Positions 1-4,728 of a DNA stretch of 5,971 bases are shown here, piece by piece (the first letter of the stretch is position 1; every line of letters begins with the position of its first letter). The stretch is from Synergistaceae bacterium UBA4088 (lineage in GTDB: Bacteria > Synergistota > Synergistia > Synergistales > Thermovirgaceae). The notes below the pieces were generated by a model. The model was not told the DNA's origin. It made no database searches and worked only from the letters and a program-made list of their open reading frames with translations. The DNA lies in contig DFYG01000014.1 in NCBI GenBank assembly GCA_002382605.1, positions 1,029 through 6,999 of the forward strand, written 5' to 3'. The position numbers and the translations under genes were made by a program.

Positions 1-205
1 GACCGATGGCCATCTCCGCGAGCATGACGGAAAAACCAATAACAAAGACAAGAGCTACGTATACCAGAACAAACGCGCCACCCCCGTACTGGCCGGTGAT
101 GTAGGGAAAACGCCAGATGTTCCCCAGACCTACGGCCGAACCGGCGCAAGCCAGGACAAATCCCAGTTTGGATCCCCACTGCTCTCTTTGCGTTCCGTTG
201 CTCAT
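1..205 (-). CDS. Sodium:neurotransmitter symporter family (SNF/NSS) transporter, N-terminal fragment
   Basis: Only the first 68 codons are present; the rest runs off the left edge. The family comprises inner-membrane Na+-coupled symporters, which in bacteria mostly import amino acids (LeuT, TnaT, MhsT); the substrate cannot be told from this fragment. The short polar N-terminus is followed by WGSKLGFVLACAGSAVGLGN and then IWRFPY, the hallmark of transmembrane helix 1. By alignment with LeuT, residues Gly22/Val25 and Ala24/Asn29 match the unwound TM1 positions that bind the two Na+ ions. A Gly-rich GQYGGGAF turn and a hydrophobic segment at about residues 44-63 correspond to TM2. The ATG start is supported by a strong Shine-Dalgarno sequence (GAGGAGGG, 211-218) with a 5-base spacer. 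It is probably transcribed alone from two promoters at about 323-420. The family call is very secure; the substrate is unknown. Confidence 0.95.
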   Translation of the reverse strand, partial: MSNGTQREQWGSKLGFVLACAGSAVGLGNIWRFPYITGQYGGGAFVLVYVALVFVIGFSVMLAEMAIG

Positions 206-210
206 GCTAT

Positions 211-218
211 CCCTCCTC
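211..218 (-). promoter_or_regulatory. Ribosome-binding site of the SNF transporter
   Basis: Read on the minus strand this is GAGGAGGG, five bases before the ATG at 205. It fixes the transporter start and agrees with the family N-terminus, which begins only a few residues before the WGSKLGF motif. Confidence 0.8.
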
Positions 219-322
219 TTGATACAGAACTAATAAGATGCAAAAAACTCTTCCAAACCTGGCGCTGTTCTTGTTTTTTCCTTCCAGTCACCTCCTTTTC
301 TGTTCATCATGATTTGTTTACC

Positions 323-351
323 ATTATAAAGCCGCCCTGGGTTTTTAGCAA
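323..351 (-). promoter_or_regulatory. Putative sigma-70-type promoter P2 (proximal) of the SNF transporter
   Basis: On the minus strand a -35-like TTGCTA (346-351) and a perfect -10 TATAAT (323-328) are separated by 17 bases. Transcription would start near 316, giving a leader of about 110 bases before the transporter ATG. The match is by inspection only. It is the nearer of two promoter-like pairs, and either or both could be used. Confidence 0.5.
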
Positions 352-392
352 TTATCCTCCAATTGACCGGAAAACAAAGGTAAATTTCGGGA

Positions 393-420
393 ATTATATT
401 ACAAATGGCACAATAGTCAA
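393..420 (-). promoter_or_regulatory. Putative sigma-70-type promoter P1 (distal) of the SNF transporter
   Basis: On the minus strand TTGACT (415-420) lies 16 bases before a perfect TATAAT (393-398). This is the best promoter-like pair in the window. It sits just downstream of the hydrolase gene, in an AT-rich gap, and points at the transporter. Predicted transcription would begin near 386 and leave a leader of about 180 bases. Confidence 0.6.
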
Positions 421-438
421 TGCGCAAGTCGATTCAGA

Positions 439-453
439 TGCTTTGTTAAAGCA
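439..453. repeat. Short perfect palindrome between the hydrolase gene and the P1 promoter
   Basis: TGCTTT and AAAGCA form a perfect 6-bp inverted repeat around a 3-base centre. It begins 10 bases after the hydrolase stop codon and ends 18 bases before the P1 -35 box. As RNA it would be a short hairpin without a following T-run, so it is a poor intrinsic terminator for the hydrolase. As DNA it has the size and position of an operator or activator site for P1. Either reading is inference. Confidence 0.35.
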
Positions 454-462
454 GCCCTGAGA

Positions 463-1257
463 TCAACTCCACCGTCTGTATACATCGATCCTCTGTGAGG
501 ATACAACCTTGTGCTCCTCCCGGGCCGAGTCTACCATTTCCAGATTCAGGGAGATCTTCTGGAAGCGCGGTGAATCGTCCAGGTGAAGGAGCACATCCCC
601 GAAAGGATCCACGATCATGCTCTGACCCCCGAAAGAGGAACTCATACCTCTGTCGCACCTGTTGACACCTAACACGAACACCTGGTTCTCTATTGCCCTG
701 GAAATAAGTATGGCCCTCCAGAGCCTTATGTAATGGCTCTTCCACGCCCCGGGGACAAAGAGGATTCTGGCGCCCTTTGCGGACAGGGCTCCTGCGACCG
801 CAGGAAATTCCGCATCGAAACAGATCATGACCCCGCAAAGAAGATCATCCATATTGAAAAGGCCGAGGTTTTTCCCCGGGGAGAGGATATTCGGCTCATC
901 AAGACCGGGATAGAGGTGTATCTTGTCGTACCGGAATGCAACCTTGCCGTCCGGGGAGAATACCAGGCATCTGTTTCGGGGTCCCGCGGGGGTCCTGATC
1001 GCCATACTCCCCGCTATTATCCATATTTCGTTCCTGAAGGCTGTTTTTGCGATCTCGTCTACAAGGAGGGAGTTCTCCTCGATCAGGACGTGGGGACCAA
1101 GGAGTGGGAAAGCCGCGTTCCACAGCTCCGGGAGCACAAGAACGTCGCATCCGCTTCTGCCTGCGTCACTGACCTCGCCCAGGACATATCGTGAATTCCG
1201 GACCGCGTCGTCGCGTATAACCCTGAGCTGAAGAACTCCAACTTGAATAGAATCCAC
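463..1257 (-). CDS. Carbon-nitrogen hydrolase (nitrilase superfamily)
   Basis: A complete 264-residue cytosolic enzyme of the usual size for a single-domain amidase/nitrilase-superfamily member. The family hydrolyses non-peptide C-N bonds (omega-amides, N-carbamoyl compounds, nitriles) through a Glu-Lys-Cys site. All three are visible: Glu44 in VLPELW, Lys112 in YDKIHLY and the nucleophile Cys146 in GVMICFDAEFP. Glu121 in LDEP matches the second, structural glutamate. The start is GTG (1255-1257), since it sits seven bases after the GGAGG of a strong Shine-Dalgarno sequence (GGGAGGTGA, 1262-1270). The gene stands alone, divergent from hypC, with the SNF transporter downstream in the same direction but on its own promoters. 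The substrate is not predictable; an omega-amidase or N-carbamoyl-type hydrolase is possible. The reading frame is intact and all catalytic residues are present. Confidence 0.92.
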   Translation of the reverse strand: MDSIQVGVLQLRVIRDDAVRNSRYVLGEVSDAGRSGCDVLVLPELWNAAFPLLGPHVLIEENSLLVDEIAKTAFRNEIWIIAGSMAIRTPAGPRNRCLVFSPDGKVAFRYDKIHLYPGLDEPNILSPGKNLGLFNMDDLLCGVMICFDAEFPAVAGALSAKGARILFVPGAWKSHYIRLWRAILISRAIENQVFVLGVNRCDRGMSSSFGGQSMIVDPFGDVLLHLDDSPRFQKISLNLEMVDSAREEHKVVSSQRIDVYRRWS

Positions 1258-1261
1258 TTTT

Positions 1262-1270
1262 TCACCTCCC
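1262..1270 (-). promoter_or_regulatory. Ribosome-binding site that fixes the GTG start of the carbon-nitrogen hydrolase
   Basis: The minus strand reads GGGAGGTGA, a near-complete complement of the 16S rRNA 3' end, with seven bases between its GGAGG and the GTG at 1257. It supports GTG initiation and a protein beginning (M)DSIQVGVLQ. Confidence 0.8.
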
Positions 1271-1328
1271 GATGCAATATAAGAGTAACCAATCAGTCGA
1301 AAGTGGGCAAGACCGGAAGTGATATCCT

Positions 1329-1356
1329 TTGTTCTGCGCTTTGTAGAGAGTAGAAT
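1329..1356 (+). promoter_or_regulatory. Putative promoter of the hypCDE operon
   Basis: A weak -35 TTGTTC (1329-1334) and a good -10 TAGAAT (1351-1356) are 16 bases apart. Start of transcription would be near 1363, leaving about 30 bases before the hypC ATG. I saw no sigma-54 type -24/-12 element in this spacer. An 8-bp inverted repeat (GAAAGTGG 1299-1306, CCACTTTC 1372-1379) flanks the region. The divergent hydrolase promoter must lie in the same 136 bases; a TATATT at 1276-1281 on the minus strand is its only candidate -10 and has no clear -35. Confidence 0.4.
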
Positions 1357-1393
1357 GGTCGGCGTTAATAACCACTTTCAGGGAGATGTAGCC

Positions 1394-1630
1394 ATGTGCC
1401 TTGCAATTCCGCACAGGATCATCAGACTGTTTGACGACAAGAGAGCTTTGGCTTCGGCCGGAGCGGTGGAGACAGAGATCAGGGTCGATCTCGTCCCCGG
1501 TCTGGAGATCGGGGATGTTGTACTTGTTCATGCCGGCTTCGCAATAGAACGGCTTCGCGAGGAGCAGGGCCAGGAGATCGAGGCCTTGTGGGAAGAAGTT
1601 AGAAGAATGGCCGGGATCGTACATGAATGA
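1394..1630 (+). CDS. hypC: Hydrogenase maturation factor HypC (HypC/HybG/HupF family)
   Basis: A complete 78-residue protein, typical for the family. HypC is a small cytosolic chaperone that binds HypD, holds the iron while its CN and CO ligands are added, and hands the Fe(CN)2CO unit to the [NiFe]-hydrogenase large-subunit precursor. It begins MCLAIPHRI, the family signature in which Cys2 (N-terminal after Met removal) is essential. The second conserved block, GDVVLVHAGFA with His46, is also present. Residues 52-72 are charged and probably helical. I place the start at 1394, since the signature must be at the very N-terminus and GGGAGA lies just upstream (1381-1386). An in-frame ATG at 1319 would overlap the promoter and bury Cys2. 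It is the first gene of hypCDE and overlaps hypD by 8 bases. Confidence 0.95.
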   Translation: MCLAIPHRIIRLFDDKRALASAGAVETEIRVDLVPGLEIGDVVLVHAGFAIERLREEQGQEIEALWEEVRRMAGIVHE

Positions 1631-2714
1631 AACAAGAGAACGCATAGCGCTTCTTTCAAAAGCTCTGGACCTGATGACTGACAGACCCATCAGGGTTATG
1701 GAGGTATGCGGAACTCATACCGTATCCATCTTCAGACAGGGGCTGAGGTCACTTTTTCCCCCATCTCTGGAGCTGGTATCCGGTCCGGGCTGCCCGGTTT
1801 GCGTCACCGATCAGGGGGAGATAGACGCGGCCGTTTCGCTGGCTGGGATCAAAGGGGTAACAGTTGCAACTTACGGGGACATGCTGAGAGTGCCGGGGAG
1901 CGGAAGTTCCCTGGTGAACGAACGCGCCCTCGGACGCGACGTCAGGGTAATAACCTCGGCAGACCAGGCTCTGGAAATAGCACGAAACGAAAAAACACGC
2001 CTGGTTGTATTCGTAGCTGTCGGTTTCGAGACGACAGCGCCTTCCACCGCCTCGGTGATCCTGGATGCCCACCGCGAAGGTAGAGGCAACTTTACTGTGC
2101 TGAACCTCCACAAGGCGGTGCCCCCCGTCCTTGAGGCCCTTGCATCGGATAAGAATATCGCCCTGGACGCGCTCCTGCTTCCCGGTCACGTCAGTGTGAT
2201 CCTGGGATTGTCCCCTTACAGGTTCCTCCCTGAAGATCACGGTATAGCTTGTGCCGTGGCAGGATTCGGAGCAGAGGACATAATGCTGGCCCTTGTCGAA
2301 GTGGTCAGGCAGATCAGGGAGGGAAGACCCCGAGTGGCTTCGCTCTACAGCCAGGCGGTCCGGGAAGAAGGGAACTGCCTGGCGAGAGACCTTATCGACA
2401 GAGTTTTCGAGCCTTGTGATTCCTCCTGGAGAGGATTGGGGAATCTACCCCTTTCGGGTTATGGACTGAGGGAAGAGTACTCCTCAATAGACGCCCTGAA
2501 GCGCCTGGAGATATCGATCAATGACACTTCCCCGCCCTCTGGATGTTCGTGCGGAGAGGTACTCAAGGGGAAAATGCTCCCGAGGGAGTGCGCTCTTTTT
2601 GGAAGGCTGTGCAATCCCTCCCATCCGGTGGGACCATGCATGGTCTCGAGTGAAGGGAGTTGCGCCGCTCATTTCAGATTTTCCCGAGGAGGCGATCACC
2701 CATGGAAACACTGA
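1623..2714 (+). CDS. hypD: Hydrogenase maturation protein HypD (Fe-S scaffold for Fe(CN)2CO assembly)
   Basis: A complete 363-residue protein of standard length. HypD is a cytosolic [4Fe-4S] protein that with HypC forms the scaffold where cyanide (from HypE) and CO are attached to iron before transfer to the [NiFe]-hydrogenase. Family motifs appear in order: MEVCGTHT (Cys29), GPGCPVCVT (Cys57, Cys60), GFETTAP (134-140), LPGHVSVI (187-193), AVAGF (211-215), and the C-terminal cluster-binding region with CSCG (308-311), C323, C330 and GPCMVSSEGSC (C339, C347). The usual GFEP after AVA is GFGA here, a mild departure. Its own Shine-Dalgarno is weak, and the ATG lies inside the hypC end (8-base overlap), which suggests translational coupling. 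It overlaps hypE by 13 bases. Identification is secure. Confidence 0.96.
   Translation: MNETRERIALLSKALDLMTDRPIRVMEVCGTHTVSIFRQGLRSLFPPSLELVSGPGCPVCVTDQGEIDAAVSLAGIKGVTVATYGDMLRVPGSGSSLVNERALGRDVRVITSADQALEIARNEKTRLVVFVAVGFETTAPSTASVILDAHREGRGNFTVLNLHKAVPPVLEALASDKNIALDALLLPGHVSVILGLSPYRFLPEDHGIACAVAGFGAEDIMLALVEVVRQIREGRPRVASLYSQAVREEGNCLARDLIDRVFEPCDSSWRGLGNLPLSGYGLREEYSSIDALKRLEISINDTSPPSGCSCGEVLKGKMLPRECALFGRLCNPSHPVGPCMVSSEGSCAAHFRFSRGGDHPWKH
2686..2692 (+). promoter_or_regulatory. Ribosome-binding site of hypE, inside the hypD coding region
   Basis: GAGGAGG lies nine bases before the ATG at 2702, within the last codons of hypD. It decides the hypE start against the more upstream in-frame ATG at 2660 and shows that hypE can be loaded with ribosomes independently, despite the 13-base overlap. 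Confidence 0.75.
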
Positions 2715-3688
2715 CTATCGGACATGGCGCGGGAGGCAGCCTGACCCAGGAACTGGTCTCGATGATCCTCGGCCGTTTCCCCGGAAACCCGGTTCGCGAC
2801 AGAGAAGACTGCGCAATTCTTCCTGAAGGAATTGCCGTTACTATCGACGGATATACTGTAACTCCTCTGACTTTTGAAGGGGGTGACATTGGCAGTCTCT
2901 GCATCTGCGGCAGCGCTAACGATCTTTCCGTCCGCGGTGCCAAACCTCTTTACATTGCCCTGGGAGTGATCGCCGAGGAGGGTTTCCCTCTTGGGGACCT
3001 CATCCGTTTCATGACAAGCGCTGCCGGGGTGTGCAGTGCATTGGGGATCGAACTTGTTACCGGAGATACCAAGATCGTTCCCCGGGGACAGGCTGACGGC
3101 CTTTTCCTGACAACCTGCGCCATCGGCAGGATCGGAACGCATTCCGGCCTCGGAACAAGTAATATCTCGCCTGGTGACGTCATCCTGCTGACCTCTCCCC
3201 CGGGGATGCACGGCGCGACGATCGCGGCCAGCCGTTACGGGCTGAAAGTCGAAGGCCTGTCTTCAGACTGTGCAGCACTCTGGCCCATGATCGAGAAACT
3301 TCTCCCTCTCGAAGGGCTCAGGTGCATGAGAGACTGCACCCGGGGAGGCCTGGGGACCGTTCTTTGCGAATGGGCCGAGTCGGCGGATATCGGGATAGAG
3401 ATCGACGAAACGCTCATACCATGGGATGAGGCTACCGTTTCAGTGTGCGACCTTCTCGGCCTGGATCCCCTTCACATGGCCGGAGAGGGGTGCGCAGCCA
3501 TTGTCATATCTCAGGAAGAAGCCGCAGATGCACTCGAGCTGGCAAAGAAACACCCGCTCGGCAAAAGAGCTTCGGTCATAGGCTCCGTCACGGGAGAACA
3601 CCCGGGATACGTAGGCATTCACACGGCCTCCGGCGGAACACGCCTTGTTGACAAGCCTGTGGGGGAAGAACTCCCCAGGATATGTTAG
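2702..3688 (+). CDS. hypE: Hydrogenase maturation protein HypE (carbamoyl dehydratase)
   Basis: A complete 328-residue member of the PurM-like ATP-binding family. HypE takes the carbamoyl group delivered by HypF onto its C-terminal Cys and dehydrates it with ATP to a thiocyanate, the source of the cyanide ligands of [NiFe]-hydrogenase. The protein ends in PRIC with Cys328 last, the defining feature. Other blocks are GHGAGG (7-12), FEGGDIG (58-64), GSANDL (70-75), VTGDTK (119-124) and MRDCTRGGL (209-217). Two blocks differ from the common pattern: FEGGDIG for FPGGDIG, and SPPGMHGATI where GDHG is usual. The start at 2702 is chosen from the family N-terminus and the GAGGAGG site at 2686-2692; an upstream in-frame ATG (2660) lies inside hypD. 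It is the last gene of the operon; hypF is not seen nearby. Confidence 0.96.
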   Translation: METLTIGHGAGGSLTQELVSMILGRFPGNPVRDREDCAILPEGIAVTIDGYTVTPLTFEGGDIGSLCICGSANDLSVRGAKPLYIALGVIAEEGFPLGDLIRFMTSAAGVCSALGIELVTGDTKIVPRGQADGLFLTTCAIGRIGTHSGLGTSNISPGDVILLTSPPGMHGATIAASRYGLKVEGLSSDCAALWPMIEKLLPLEGLRCMRDCTRGGLGTVLCEWAESADIGIEIDETLIPWDEATVSVCDLLGLDPLHMAGEGCAAIVISQEEAADALELAKKHPLGKRASVIGSVTGEHPGYVGIHTASGGTRLVDKPVGEELPRIC

Positions 3689-3700
3689 AGGGGCAAAAAC

Positions 3701-3731
3701 TCGTAAATCGCTAATCGTGATTCGTTAATCG
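3701..3731. repeat. Heptamer-phased TCG repeat downstream of hypE
   Basis: TCG occurs at 3701, 3708, 3715, 3722 and 3729, exactly every seven bases. The units are TCGTAAA, TCGCTAA, TCGTGAT and TCGTTAA, then a final TCG. The unit is degenerate outside the TCG but the phase is perfect. It begins 12 bases after the hypE stop in non-coding DNA. This looks like a decayed short tandem array of the kind scattered through intergenic regions of some genomes; it has no known function here. Confidence 0.6.
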
Positions 3732-3880
3732 GAAAAGCTATAAACCGAACCGCAAAGTCAGGTCCTTATTCTGTTTCTGTTTCACCTATTCGATTTACAA
3801 AGTGCCCGGCGCATTCGGGCATGGTACGAAGTGCACCGACCAGGTGCCCCGAGCGCGGCGGCAGGGTACGATCCACGATA
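3732..3880. other. Non-coding convergent spacer with small hairpins
   Basis: No credible gene is seen on either strand. Short stem-forming pairs are present: TGCCCG (3803-3808) with CGGGCA (3816-3821), and GCACC (3833-3837) with GGTGC (3843-3847). GGTACGA occurs twice, near 3823 and 3866. CGATTTAC at 3791-3798 is the inverse of GTAAATCG inside the heptamer array (3703-3710). The stretch would be the 3' untranslated region of the hypCDE message before the terminator. It may be a remnant of a dispersed intergenic repeat, which the sequence alone cannot show. Confidence 0.35.
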
Positions 3881-3926
3881 AAAAAATCAGGGCGGAGCCC
3901 TTGAAGGGGCTCCGCCCTGATTTTTT
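3881..3926. terminator. Bidirectional intrinsic terminator between hypE and ymdB
   Basis: Two 20-base arms (3881-3900 and 3907-3926) are perfect reverse complements around the 6-base loop TTGAAG. The stem is a GC-rich 14-bp core with AAAAAA at one foot and TTTTTT at the other, so a T-run follows the hairpin on both strands. It begins 5 bases from the ymdB stop and 192 bases after hypE. It should end both the rny-ymdB and the hypCDE transcripts. Confidence 0.93.
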
Positions 3927-3931
3927 CTCTG

Positions 3932-4717
3932 CTACTTTTCTTTCTCGATACCAATTGACAGACGTGAAATTGAAACGCTTTTTCCGCTGCTTTCGTCGAT
4001 GTCGATCACAACCGCGTCCATTCTGAGGTTTTTGCTGCTGACCTCGAACTTTGTCGGCATGGCTGTCAGAAATTTCGAAATTATGGCTTCCTTTTCCATA
4101 CCGATCACACCGCCGTGGCCTCCCGTCATTCCAACATCCGAGATGTAGGCGGTACCTCTGTCCAGGATCTCTTCATCCGCAGTTTGAACGTGGGTATGCG
4201 TACCCAGGACAGCGGAAACCCTGCCGTCGAGGTAAAGACCAAGCGCACGTTTCTCGGATGTAGCCTCGGCATGAACATCTACCAGGATCGGGACTCCTTC
4301 CAGGGTGTCGATCTCATCATCGGCCCTTCGAAAGGGGCAATCGATAGCCTGCATAAAAATCCGGCCCTGCAGGTTGAGGATCGCCAGTTTCAGCCCCTTT
4401 TTCTCGATAATTGCCGATCCGCAGCCCCTTGATGAGGGCGGATAGTTCGCGGGCCTTACCAGGCGCCGTTCATTGTCCAGAAGAGGCAGCGCCTCCCTGT
4501 TGTCCCAGATATGGTTTCCGCTGGTTAACGCGTCAACCCCAAGGTCGAAAAGTTCCTCCATGACCTTTTGCGTGAGGCCAAAACCTCCGGCTGCGTTCTC
4601 AGCATTGGCAACTACGAAATCAAATGGACCCTTGAGGCTTCTGGCACGGGGAAGAGCTGCTGCAAGCGCCTTTCTCCCGGGTTTACCCACAACGTCGCCC
4701 ACGAAAAGAATTTTCAC
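3932..4717 (-). CDS. ymdB: YmdB-family metallophosphoesterase (TIGR00282; 2',3'-cyclic nucleotide phosphodiesterase type)
   Basis: A complete 261-residue cytosolic protein, close to the B. subtilis YmdB length. That enzyme is a dinuclear-metal phosphodiesterase reported to hydrolyse 2',3'-cAMP and to affect RNase Y-linked gene expression, biofilm and motility. The metal-ligand set is complete: Asp8 (GDVVG), Glu40/Asn41 (NAENAAGG), Asn68/His69 (SGNHIWD), His149 (DVHAEATSEK) and His174/His176 (GTHTHVQTAD). The conserved LVRPANYP, LNLQGR and SDVGMTG blocks are also there. I prefer the GTG at 4717 (VKILFVGDVVG), which matches the family N-terminus and has AGGTG upstream (4724-4728). A GTG at 4726, adjoining the rny stop, would add three residues but lacks a Shine-Dalgarno. 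It is the second gene of an rny-ymdB operon, ending at the bidirectional terminator. Confidence 0.95.
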   Translation of the reverse strand: MKILFVGDVVGKPGRKALAAALPRARSLKGPFDFVVANAENAAGGFGLTQKVMEELFDLGVDALTSGNHIWDNREALPLLDNERRLVRPANYPPSSRGCGSAIIEKKGLKLAILNLQGRIFMQAIDCPFRRADDEIDTLEGVPILVDVHAEATSEKRALGLYLDGRVSAVLGTHTHVQTADEEILDRGTAYISDVGMTGGHGGVIGMEKEAIISKFLTAMPTKFEVSSKNLRMDAVVIDIDESSGKSVSISRLSIGIEKEK

Positions 4718-4723
4718 GGGCTC

Positions 4724-4728
4724 CACCT
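4724..4728 (-). promoter_or_regulatory. Ribosome-binding site of ymdB overlapping the rny stop codon
   Basis: The minus strand reads AGGTG, matching the AGGTG of the consensus GGAGGTGATC, six bases before the GTG at 4717. Its AG belongs to the TAG stop of rny, and its GTG is the alternative start at 4726. The arrangement favours start 4717 and suggests termination-coupled initiation. Confidence 0.55.

Noticed and set aside
206..390. Glycine or other riboswitch in the SNF transporter leader
   Set aside because: I looked for a glycine-aptamer-like core and for a terminator or sequestering hairpin before the start, and saw neither.
733..1194. Plus-strand 153-residue open frame opposite the hydrolase
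   Set aside because: It is a shadow of a gene with all catalytic motifs intact, and I see no ribosome-binding site or recognisable domain.
1319..1393. N-terminal extension of hypC from an ATG at 1319
   Set aside because: It would overlap the likely promoter and bury the essential N-terminal MC signature; the ATG at 1394 has its own ribosome-binding site.
2660..2701. Extended hypE start at 2660
   Set aside because: The extra residues are basic and unlike HypE, lie wholly inside hypD, and the start at 2702 has a strong Shine-Dalgarno sequence.
3701..3731. CRISPR or iteron-type array
   Set aside because: The unit is only 7 bases with no spacers, no cas or rep gene is near, and the total length is about 31 bases.
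3766..3954. Open frames of 62 residues (minus strand) and 74 residues (3802-4026, plus strand) across the convergent spacer
   Set aside because: Both read straight through the perfect terminator hairpin, and the plus-strand frame also runs into the ymdB 3' end. Their similarity to each other in the middle is only the inverted repeat translated in two directions.
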